The notes under the pieces are model-generated. The model was not told where the DNA came from. It did no database searches and was given only the letters and a program-made list of their open reading frames with translations. Below, one piece after another: positions 1 to 4,192 of a DNA stretch of 5,649 nucleotides. The translations under genes were made by a program, and so were the position numbers. The stretch's first letter is position 1. Each line of letters starts with the position of its first letter. Origin of the DNA: DATDYB01 sp036517115 (GTDB lineage: Bacteria > Patescibacteriota > Minisyncoccia > Phycocordibacterales > PALSA-1337); contig DATDYB010000032.1 of the NCBI GenBank assembly GCA_036517115.1, positions 1 to 5,649 of the forward strand. Direction: 5' to 3'.

Positions 1-122
1 AGCTCCTGCACCCGTGTCTCGAGTGAAGTGGTTCGTATAAATTCGTAAGCAATAAATCCCGCAAAAATGACAGCGATGCCCCCGAGTGACAAAGCAAAAA
101 AATAAAAATTTTTGAGCCCCAT
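1..122 (-). CDS. N-terminus of a single-pass membrane protein (partial, runs off left edge)
   Basis: The minus strand is open from an ATG at 122 to the window edge, giving about 40 residues that begin MGLKNFYFFALSLGGIAVIF. Residues 4-28 or so form one strongly hydrophobic helix rich in F, I, A and G. It is followed by YEFIRTTSLETRVQE, a charged stretch that probably starts the soluble or coiled part. This is the look of a bitopic inner-membrane protein with an uncleaved N-terminal anchor. An in-frame ATG at 140 would add six residues (MLQYVP). I prefer 122 because an extended -10 element overlaps the upstream ATG and lies 8 nt before this one. Neither start has a Shine-Dalgarno sequence. The gene is separated from the upstream minus-strand gene by a terminator, so it is probably its own transcription unit. 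The family cannot be told from this fragment. Confidence 0.6.
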   Translation of the reverse strand, partial: MGLKNFYFFALSLGGIAVIFAGFIAYEFIRTTSLETRVQE

Positions 123-130
123 GGGCACGT

Positions 131-139
131 ATTGTAACA
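131..139 (-). promoter_or_regulatory. Candidate extended -10 element of the left-edge membrane protein
   Basis: On the minus strand TGTTACAAT fits the extended -10 pattern TGnTATAAT with one mismatch in the hexamer. Its last base is 8 nt before the ATG at 122, which predicts transcription starting at or next to the start codon. No good -35 is seen. The palindromic TTCGAA of the repeat at 143-161 lies about 16 nt upstream, where a -35 or an operator would sit. Sequence inspection only. Confidence 0.35.
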
Positions 140-142
140 TGG

Positions 143-161
143 GGTACCGAAGTTCGAACTT
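143..161 (-). repeat. Copy 1 of a 19-bp intergenic repeat, GGTACCGARGTTCGAACTT
   Basis: This 19-bp stretch matches 765-783 at 18 of 19 positions, the only difference being A versus G at the ninth base. It contains the 8-bp palindrome AGTTCGAACT and lies directly upstream of the left-edge membrane gene. The core TTCGAACTTGT recurs at 1146-1156, also in an intergenic region. It may be a regulator site or part of a dispersed intergenic repeat; function is unknown. Confidence 0.5.
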
Positions 162-173
162 GTACGATAGGGG

Positions 174-214
174 AATAAGAAAAGAAAGGAGCCCGGGCAG
201 TGTAGCCGGGCTCC
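174..214 (-). terminator. Intrinsic terminator after the exported cysteine protein
   Basis: Bases 188-196 and 206-214 form a perfect 9-bp GC-rich stem (GGAGCCCGG/CCGGGCTCC) with a 9-nt loop. On the minus strand it is followed by the T-rich tail TTTCTTTTCTTATT (187-174). It starts 27 nt after the stop codon of the 241-627 gene, so it ends that transcript and separates it from the membrane protein gene. On the plus strand no T tract follows, which fixes the direction. Confidence 0.9.
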
Positions 215-240
215 ACCGATGGTTGTTGGCCTCAGCTTTC

Positions 241-627
241 TCAGCTGTAGGGTCTGTTTATGAGTGCACAGGGAATGGTGAAATTTTTGAAAAAGCCATA
301 GGCACAGACATGGGCAGGGTCTACCTTCAACGAAGTGCTCACTGCATCGGGATTTACGAGTTTAGTGTCTTGTTGAAGATCGTACCAGTTGCCGTCGATT
401 TTGACGGCGTAGCCATGGGGACTTGTCTTACTGTACTTCCAAACGGTTGCGCGGCATTCACCAACACCACAGGAACATTTCATGCTGGTGAACAGCTCTT
501 GGTATGAATTATGCAACTCGTTGTGTTTGTACCCCTTATCTCCCGGCTGCATCTCGTCAGACATTCCCATGAGGGGCAGGATTCCAGCAAGGACCACTGC
601 CGCTAAAAGAACTATCTTTCTTTTCAT
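241..627 (-). CDS. Small exported protein with five cysteines, family not recognised
   Basis: The product has 128 residues. Residues 1-22 form a Sec-type signal: MKRK, then the hydrophobic run IVLLAAVVLAGILPLMGM. Cleavage is likely near residues 22-27; there is no lipobox cysteine. The mature part of about 100 residues is compact and carries Cys51, Cys53, Cys58, Cys108 and Cys120, within CSCGVGEC near its start and AHVCAY near its end, with a central GYAVKIDGNWYDL stretch that looks like beta-strands. The cysteines could form disulfides outside the cytoplasm or bind a metal; five is an odd number, so one would stay free. The ATG at 627 is chosen over an upstream frame extension (to 825) because AGAGGA lies 9 nt before it, the signal peptide starts there, and the extension runs through a terminator and an intergenic repeat. 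Flanking terminators make it monocistronic. No function is assigned. Confidence 0.85.
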   Translation of the reverse strand: MKRKIVLLAAVVLAGILPLMGMSDEMQPGDKGYKHNELHNSYQELFTSMKCSCGVGECRATVWKYSKTSPHGYAVKIDGNWYDLQQDTKLVNPDAVSTSLKVDPAHVCAYGFFKNFTIPCALINRPYS

Positions 628-636
628 AGCAAAGTG

Positions 637-642
637 TCCTCT
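637..642 (-). promoter_or_regulatory. Shine-Dalgarno sequence fixing the start of the exported protein
   Basis: AGAGGA on the minus strand sits 9 nt before the ATG at 627. It supports this start against the longer open frame reaching to 825. It is one of the few clear ribosome binding sites in the window. Confidence 0.75.
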
Positions 643-663
643 GCTGTTGTGCTGCTCATTGCA

Positions 664-692
664 ACCTATCCTAAAAGGAGTAGGAAAGTCAA
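664..692 (-). promoter_or_regulatory. Weak candidate promoter of the exported protein
   Basis: Minus-strand TTGACT (692-687) matches the -35 consensus at five of six bases. Seventeen nt later comes ATAGGT (669-664), a poor -10; a better hexamer, TAGGAT (673-668), is only 13 nt away. A promoter must lie between the terminator at 793-848 and the gene, but its exact position is unsure. Confidence 0.25.
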
Positions 693-748
693 ACAGATCC
701 TGACTTTGTTTCAAGACTCCGCTTACTGAAGGGTGCCTGCCCCGTAGC

Positions 749-763
749 TCCGCCAGAGGCGGA
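749..763. repeat. Short perfect hairpin TCCGCC-AGA-GGCGGA
   Basis: Two 6-bp GC-rich arms with a 3-nt loop form a perfect dyad, symmetrical on both strands, next to the repeat copy at 765-783. No T tract follows on either strand, so it is not an intrinsic terminator. Together with the neighbouring copy it may be one dispersed intergenic element about 35 bp long. Whether it recurs elsewhere in the genome cannot be seen here. Confidence 0.5.
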
Positions 764-764
764 T

Positions 765-783
765 GGTACCGAGGTTCGAACTT
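765..783 (-). repeat. Copy 2 of the 19-bp intergenic repeat
   Basis: GGTACCGAGGTTCGAACTT matches 143-161 at 18 of 19 positions in the same orientation. It lies in the intergenic region between the zinc-site protein and the exported protein, just past the terminator of the former. TTCGAAC recalls a tRNA T-loop, but the flanks do not pair as a T-stem and there is no rest of a tRNA. Confidence 0.5.
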
Positions 784-792
784 CAATAGTTG

Positions 793-848
793 TATAAAAC
801 AGAAACCCGCTCGACCAAAAGCCAAGAGGGCTCCTGGTTCGAGCGGGT
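793..848 (-). terminator. Intrinsic terminator of the zinc-site protein gene
   Basis: Bases 805-814 and 839-848 pair perfectly over 10 bp (ACCCGCTCGA/TCGAGCGGGT). The stem continues after a one-base bulge through CCA/TGG. On the minus strand the tail reads TTTCTGTTTTAT. It begins four bases past the stop codon at 852, so it ends the transcript of the 852-1082 gene. The loop is longer than usual (about 18 nt) and may carry a small inner stem. Confidence 0.85.
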
Positions 849-851
849 CGA

Positions 852-1082
852 TTACGCGTCATCGAGCGCACACTTGTTCGAACAGTACACGGCGACCTGC
901 GCCGGTGGAATGGGGTTGTTGCACCCATCTCGGTAGCACTTTCTTCCGTCCGGGTGGTTGGCAGGCGTGAGCCAGCCGCGGTTCTGGCATGTCGAGCATC
1001 CCCTGCCACCGCACTTGCCGCATTGAACAGCGTTAGGCGGAAAGCTCTTGTCCTTCGGGATATCTATCTTCTCTCTCCTCAA
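852..1082 (-). CDS. Small protein with two four-cysteine (zinc ribbon-like) sites
   Basis: The 76-residue product has eight cysteines in two sets. Cys21-x2-Cys24-x4-Cys29-x2-Cys32 lies in CGKCGGRGCSTCQNRGWLTP, which resembles half of a DnaJ-type CxxCxGxG zinc finger. Cys49-x4-Cys54-x12-Cys67-x3-Cys71 lies in a stretch with GCNNPIPP followed by VYCSNKCA, resembling treble-clef or ribbon domains ending CSxxCA. Each set could bind one zinc ion, and the protein could bind nucleic acid or a protein partner; this is inference. The start is uncertain. TTG at 1082 is the only standard start codon, but the best Shine-Dalgarno (GAGGAG, 1080-1075) lies inside the frame just after it. That site is well spaced for an ATA at 1067, which would give a 71-residue product keeping every cysteine. 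The gene is followed directly by a strong terminator. Confidence 0.75.
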   Translation of the reverse strand: MRREKIDIPKDKSFPPNAVQCGKCGGRGCSTCQNRGWLTPANHPDGRKCYRDGCNNPIPPAQVAVYCSNKCALDDA

Positions 1083-1102
1083 GAAGTGCTCACATGCTTT
1101 TT

Positions 1103-1108
1103 ACTATA
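1103..1108 (-). promoter_or_regulatory. Candidate -10 element of the zinc-site protein gene
   Basis: Minus-strand TATAGT matches TATAAT at five of six bases in an AT-rich stretch, 20 nt before the TTG at 1082. There is no convincing -35: TTGCTA (1126-1121) is only 12 nt away, too close. The rest of 1083-1167 shows no other feature besides TTCGAACTTGT at 1146-1156, which overlaps no gene. Confidence 0.35.
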
Positions 1109-1167
1109 TACATGTAAAAATAGCAACTCTACTGTCTGGATGATATTCGAACTTGTCTTGTCAGCAG

Positions 1168-1653
1168 TTAAATATAAAAGCCACCGAAGAAATCGTGAGT
1201 AAAAACTACTTCACCTTTGTATAAAATATCTTCGTGTCCTAAAAATTTTGAAATGTCCCCATTCCACTTGACTCGATACATCCAGTCATCATTTTCATAT
1301 TCTGATGGACCACGAGGCTGAAACTCTTTTTGTTTCTCACCTGCGGACATTGCTTTCTTTAGGAAATTGAAAGTTTGATGTGTAAAATCCACATTGCCAT
1401 GAAATTTCTTTTCCATACCTCCACCATAGAGAGATGACCAGATTGGCTTATTTTTGTGCCACACCGTTTCTCGTCCCCAGGACTGGAAATGTCCACTGTA
1501 ACTATCTTTATAATAAAAATCACCGCTTCGGTATTCCAGCTCATGAAATCCTTTTTCACTCGGGTTAGCTATTTCGTTTCCTCCGCCAGCGTATGTTTTT
1601 AGAGACGCTTCGCCTATAAAGCTATTCAACTTTGCGAGAAATTCTGTGTCCAT
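1168..1653 (-). CDS. DUF5680 domain protein
   Basis: The 161-residue product matches what I recall of DUF5680 from end to end: FLxKxxxxTYAGGG near residues 15-25, HELEYRSGDFYYKDSYSG at 37-54, ETVWHKNKPIWSSLYGGG at 62-79, the central RGPSEYE at 114-120 and a closing YKGEVVFTHDFFGG at 145-158. The family is a single-domain, cytosolic, mostly beta protein of unknown biochemical function. ATG at 1653 is chosen because the domain begins about ten residues later and because an extended -10 (TGATATACT) ends 7 nt upstream, suggesting leaderless expression. There is no Shine-Dalgarno. A GTG at 1740 in the same frame would add 29 residues not expected for the family. The gene follows the DUF262 gene on the same strand, 169 bp on. 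Co-transcription is possible but not shown. Confidence 0.85.
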   Translation of the reverse strand: MDTEFLAKLNSFIGEASLKTYAGGGNEIANPSEKGFHELEYRSGDFYYKDSYSGHFQSWGRETVWHKNKPIWSSLYGGGMEKKFHGNVDFTHQTFNFLKKAMSAGEKQKEFQPRGPSEYENDDWMYRVKWNGDISKFLGHEDILYKGEVVFTHDFFGGFYI

Positions 1654-1822
1654 GTGTGCAAGTATATCAAAAGTTCTGATGTCTAACTGGGGTATCAAAA
1701 GTACCCTTGAAGATAAGGCTAAAAAATCTGCTTCCCGCACGGGTCTGTAACCTGCGAGCGCAAGGTCATTGAGAGCTTCTTTGGCGATTTTGGCTCTGTG
1801 TTTTTGACGGGGACGGGTCAGT
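1654..1822 (-). pseudogene. Start-less open frame ahead of the DUF5680 gene (possible gene remnant)
   Basis: The DUF5680 reading frame stays open upstream from 1653 to 1836, about 60 codons, with no ATG; the only standard start is a GTG at 1740. The translation is protein-like rather than random, for example RAKIAKEALNDLALAGYRP, followed by VREADFLALS. The first part looks like an amphipathic helix. It begins essentially at the DUF262 stop codon and ends at the putative DUF5680 promoter. It may be the decayed remnant of another gene, the lost N-terminal part of a longer fusion, or chance. I do not recognise the family. Confidence 0.3.
1661..1669 (-). promoter_or_regulatory. Candidate extended -10 element of the DUF5680 gene
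   Basis: Minus-strand TGATATACT fits TGnTATAAT with one mismatch. It ends 7 nt before the ATG at 1653, so transcription would start at the start codon. No clear -35 is present, which extended -10 promoters can tolerate. Confidence 0.4.
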
Positions 1823-3112
1823 TTACACCAGCATCTTCAAAACTGCTTTTTGAAGAAATTTGGTGGCTTTTACCAAATCATCTTTTTTGTATTTTCCATG
1901 AGGCTTGTGATGTAAACAATGCCTAACGTGGGTCGCCGGCGATTCAACCTTACCGCGAGGATGTTGAATTTTTTTAAGTTTCTTGAACTTAGAAAAAAGC
2001 CACGCATCTACTGTCCTCGCACTTCCGAATTTAGTTTCAAGTTTTCTATACAAGTCGAGAAATATTTCCTCTGGACTAGGGGTTGGGTTCATGATCTTGT
2101 AGAAAGCCGGATCAAATTTATATAGCTTTTGCAACATCACGTCCTGCCGCGCCTTAAGACGTTTTTGTTTATATGCACCCTCGATTATAGCCGATTGGTA
2201 TGCAATATATTGTGCATCTGTGGCATCAACCCCTTTTTCTATCTCCTTTTCAAGCTCCTTGGAGAAACTTTGATAGAAACGCCCAAGCTTACTTTCCTTG
2301 CCTCCAAGGTTGCCTTTTTCGATGAGCTCAGAAAGAAGCAGGTATAATGAGACTATGCTTGCCCTATTCTTGAGATACGGAGATTGGTTAGGGAACATTC
2401 GATTGAGATAGTCGAGAACAGATTTCAACTTATTAAGACGTGTTTTTAGCCTGAAGCCGCCTTCGTCTATCTTCCGGTATGTCTTAAGCATGCTCTCGAG
2501 CCGCGTAAGAGTTATATCAGTTACGCCTTCAATCTCCAGGAAGCAAAGTTGGGCACAGACCGTGAAGTACGTATAACGCTTGTCTTTTAAAGATGTCTTG
2601 TTTTTTAAAAATGGGTGCCTCGCGAGAATCTTCAAGCGATTCTTTAGCTCACTATCAACTGCCATTAATTTCTCACCCGAATTCAGGGGCGACCCAAGTT
2701 GGAGACGCTTAAATAACTCGCCTACCTCACGGTCATTATCCGCTGTTACTTCTTCAATGTGGATGGCATAAGCATCCAGCGTCTTTCTGACGGTAATTGG
2801 TAAGTCCTTATAAAACTTTCCTTGAAGTTCTTTGGAGTTCTTGCCCAACGGAAACTCATTGTCAAAAAAACTAAAAATCGCGTTAAGTCGTTGCTTCCCG
2901 TCTATGCATTGATAGTTTTTTCCAATCCTGTCCGTACTGGAAAGGTAAAAATAAAATTTTGGAATGCCCCAGTCTCGAAGAATCGTATCTATAAAATATT
3001 GTTGTTTATGAAGAGGCCAGACTTTTTCCCGCTGAAAATCGGGGTCAAGGTCAATCCTATCTCGAATTTTGTAGATTTGACCTATTTCTTCTTTTATTGG
3101 TTTTGTCTTCAT
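1823..3112 (-). CDS. DUF262 (GmrSD N-terminal-like) protein with a C-terminal RxxxxH motif
   Basis: Starting from the ATG at 3112 the product has 429 residues. DUF262 hallmarks are clear: DPDFQREKVWPLHKQQYFIDTILR at about residues 23-46, CIDGKQRLNAI at 69-79 (the family's DGQQR motif, here DGKQR) and LFKRLQLGSPLNSGEK at 133-148. In GmrSD, SspE and BrxU this ParB/Srx-like domain is tied to NTP use or DNA-modification sensing in phage defence. No DUF1524 HNH nuclease domain follows. The C-terminal half is helical and lysine-rich. Near the end comes THVRHCLHHKPHGKYKKDDL, where Arg397 and His402 form RxxxxH, as in HEPN RNases. A frame extension to a TTG at 3268 is open, but its 52 extra residues are basic low-complexity sequence encoded by GC-rich, inverted-repeat DNA, so I reject it. 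The gene may be coupled to an overlapping eight-codon minicistron. Context beside a methyltransferase pair supports a defence role. Confidence 0.85.
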   Translation of the reverse strand: MKTKPIKEEIGQIYKIRDRIDLDPDFQREKVWPLHKQQYFIDTILRDWGIPKFYFYLSSTDRIGKNYQCIDGKQRLNAIFSFFDNEFPLGKNSKELQGKFYKDLPITVRKTLDAYAIHIEEVTADNDREVGELFKRLQLGSPLNSGEKLMAVDSELKNRLKILARHPFLKNKTSLKDKRYTYFTVCAQLCFLEIEGVTDITLTRLESMLKTYRKIDEGGFRLKTRLNKLKSVLDYLNRMFPNQSPYLKNRASIVSLYLLLSELIEKGNLGGKESKLGRFYQSFSKELEKEIEKGVDATDAQYIAYQSAIIEGAYKQKRLKARQDVMLQKLYKFDPAFYKIMNPTPSPEEIFLDLYRKLETKFGSARTVDAWLFSKFKKLKKIQHPRGKVESPATHVRHCLHHKPHGKYKKDDLVKATKFLQKAVLKMLV

Positions 3113-3135
3113 GCGAGCCGAGTTTTGGGCTTCAT
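3109..3135 (-). CDS. Possible eight-codon leader minicistron overlapping the DUF262 start
   Basis: An ATG at 3135 encodes MKPKTRLA and stops at a TGA that overlaps the DUF262 start as ATGA. GGAG lies 9 nt before this ATG, whereas the DUF262 ATG has no Shine-Dalgarno of its own. This is the arrangement expected when ribosomes end on a leader peptide and restart on the next gene. The frame is part of a longer open frame reaching to 3354, which I regard as non-coding. The idea rests only on the overlap and ribosome site. Confidence 0.3.
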   Translation of the reverse strand: MKPKTRLA

Positions 3136-3148
3136 ACTGACTGGCTCC

Positions 3149-3154
3149 AGTATA
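3149..3154 (-). promoter_or_regulatory. Candidate -10 element upstream of the DUF262 gene
   Basis: Minus-strand TATACT matches TATAAT at five of six bases, 13 nt before the minicistron ATG and 36 nt before the DUF262 ATG. There is no recognisable -35. It would let the DUF262 gene be transcribed apart from the 3367-4131 gene. Confidence 0.3.
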
Positions 3155-3196
3155 CGATTTCGCTCGAAACCCGAACCCTTGATTTCTCGCGCCTCG

Positions 3197-3364
3197 CGGA
3201 CTCGGCGCTCGCCCCGAGCCCTGTCCGTACTTCTTTTTCTTTGATATTCGCGGGGGGTATGCGGGCAATGCATGTGGGGCGGCAGGGCTCGGGGAATCCT
3301 CTGTGTGCTTGCCCCTCCCACCCGTGCGCGCACACTCGCCGCAAGTCGGAACAAACGGCCGACT
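3197..3364 (-). other. GC-rich intergenic region with successive and mutually exclusive stem-loops
   Basis: Between two minus-strand genes, bases 3181-3360 are 65% G+C (117 of 180), far above the neighbouring DUF262 gene. Four helices can be drawn: 3344-3349 with 3359-3364 (6 bp, just past a stop codon), 3303-3308 with 3330-3335 (6 bp), 3212-3223 with 3283-3294 (perfect 12 bp), and a local hairpin 3197-3205 with 3214-3218 plus 3224-3227 (9 bp with a 5-nt bulge). The last two share bases 3214-3223 and exclude each other, as in an attenuator. No T tract follows any of them, so none is a standard terminator. It could be a cis-regulatory leader of the DUF262 gene, a small RNA, or imported DNA. 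Any coding role looks unlikely: the open frames here give arginine- and proline-rich low-complexity products. Confidence 0.45.
3212..3294. repeat. Perfect 12-bp inverted repeat, arms 59 bp apart
   Basis: CCCCGAGCCCTG at 3212-3223 is the exact reverse complement of CAGGGCTCGGGG at 3283-3294. A G:U and a G:C pair can extend it by two more positions inward on the plus-strand RNA. The arms flank a 59-nt loop containing GCATGC-like sequence. No flanking direct repeats or transposase mark it as a mobile element end. Confidence 0.7.
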
Positions 3365-3366
3365 CC

Positions 3367-4131
3367 CTACATTACTTCCTTAGAAATCTCTTTCGCTTCC
3401 GTCTTGTCTACCTCGAGAAGTGGAAAGCAACTCGGCAATTGTGTGATTTTGATTGCAGAAACTCCTCGCTGTTGCGCGAAGCCGTAGGCGAAATCAACGA
3501 TACCTGCCTTGTCAAGAAGAACAGCAATCAAATGCGCGCAGGTCAGGAGGTTATTCGGTCGTCCAGCTGATTTCCCGTATGCCTTTCCTTTGGTATTGAG
3601 ATTCTTCTGATATTTCACATCCTCGTTCAACGCAATCATTTCAAGATACTGCAAGAAAACTTCGAGCGGCACATTGAACATTGAGTGGATGTCTTTCTTT
3701 ATTTCGTCCAAGATTTCTTCGCTCGGTGCATAAACTACCTTATCGCCTTCGATTTTGTGGTCGAGCATGAGCGCGGAACGCGCCAAGAGACATCCCAGCA
3801 ATTCGAGCGAGTACTTGCTCTTGTTAGACATATGTTCGAGTTCGTGAAAAATATCACCGAAACTCGCGCTCTTCTCATCAAAAACGCCGTCTTTTCGTAT
3901 GAACGGCCACATATCATAAATGTTGGGATTTTTCCTTTCCGTTTCTTTTCCCGGTTTGCCGACTCCGACTTCATATCCGTGTCTCGACCACAGGACATGA
4001 TAGTTCATTTGACTTCGCGAAGAACCGCCCGAAAGAGACATGGCATCGTCAATACTCTTCGTACGAAGGGCTTTTGCTGCCTTTATCTCGACTGGGTCGA
4101 GTTGAAGAATTTTTGCTAGTTTCTTTGACAT
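3367..4131 (-). CDS. Unrecognised 254-residue protein, candidate restriction endonuclease partner
   Basis: I do not recognise a named family. The product is soluble, with no signal peptide or membrane helix. The N-terminus (1-35) is a short helical, DNA-binding-like stretch (KKLAKILQLDPVEIKAAKAL). The middle contains WPFIRKDGVFDEKSASFGDIFHELEHM (residues 75-101) and a long helix KYSLELLGCLLARSALMLDH (106-125). The C-terminal third has GRPNNLLTCAHLIAVLLDKAG (190-210) and GFAQQRGVSAI (217-227). No clear PD-(D/E)xK, HNH or GIY-YIG signature can be picked out by eye. HELEH recalls a metal-binding HxxxH but lacks the zincin pattern. The only argument for a restriction enzyme is context: it is divergent from a C5-cytosine methyltransferase across 61 bp and has a typical type II enzyme length. 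The ATG at 4131 has no Shine-Dalgarno; a -10-like CATAAC ends 6 nt before it. It could instead be a specificity or regulatory partner. Confidence 0.8.
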   Translation of the reverse strand: MSKKLAKILQLDPVEIKAAKALRTKSIDDAMSLSGGSSRSQMNYHVLWSRHGYEVGVGKPGKETERKNPNIYDMWPFIRKDGVFDEKSASFGDIFHELEHMSNKSKYSLELLGCLLARSALMLDHKIEGDKVVYAPSEEILDEIKKDIHSMFNVPLEVFLQYLEMIALNEDVKYQKNLNTKGKAYGKSAGRPNNLLTCAHLIAVLLDKAGIVDFAYGFAQQRGVSAIKITQLPSCFPLLEVDKTEAKEISKEVM

Positions 4132-4137
4132 GTGTAG

Positions 4138-4186
4138 GTTATGGGGATAAGTCGATCTTGATCAAAACCCTCTTGTTTGATAGGAT
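4138..4186. promoter_or_regulatory. Candidate back-to-back promoters sharing a palindromic -35
   Basis: The 61-bp gap between the divergent genes holds TTGATCAA (4158-4165), a perfect palindrome that can serve as -35 in both directions. Rightward, TTGATC is followed after 17 nt by TAGGAT (4181-4186), which ends 6 nt before the methyltransferase ATG. Leftward, TTGATC is followed after 16 nt by CATAAC (4143-4138), which ends 6 nt before the ATG of the 254-residue protein. Both -10s match the consensus at only four of six bases. The shared element would make the two promoters compete, or let one bound protein control both. Confidence 0.4.
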
Positions 4187-4192
4187 GGATAT

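Noticed and set aside
765..790. tRNA-like TTCGAAC sequence
   Set aside because: The flanking bases do not pair as a T-stem, and no acceptor, D or anticodon arms can be found on either strand.
628..825. In-frame upstream extension of the exported protein to a start at 825
   Set aside because: It would cross the terminator at 793-848 and the intergenic repeat, places the signal peptide in mid-protein, and ignores the good ribosome site at 637-642.
689..1009. 106-codon minus-strand open frame overlapping the zinc-site protein
   Set aside because: It runs in another frame through a gene with well-patterned cysteines and across that gene's terminator; its product is arginine- and serine-rich.
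3113..3268. N-terminal extension of the DUF262 protein to a TTG at 3268
   Set aside because: The extra 52 residues are basic low-complexity sequence in GC-rich inverted-repeat DNA. The DUF262 domain begins naturally just after the ATG at 3112.
3212..3294. Miniature inverted-repeat transposable element
   Set aside because: The arms are only 12 bp, no target-site duplication is seen outside them, and there is no second copy in the window.
3109..3354. 81-codon minus-strand open frame in the gap between the 254-residue protein and DUF262
   Set aside because: Arginine- and proline-rich composition, no ribosome site at its start, and long open frames are expected by chance in 65% G+C DNA. Only its last eight codons are kept as a possible leader.
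3197..3364. Retron-type or reverse-transcriptase-linked RNA, suggested by the structured region next to defence genes
   Set aside because: No reverse transcriptase is encoded in the window.
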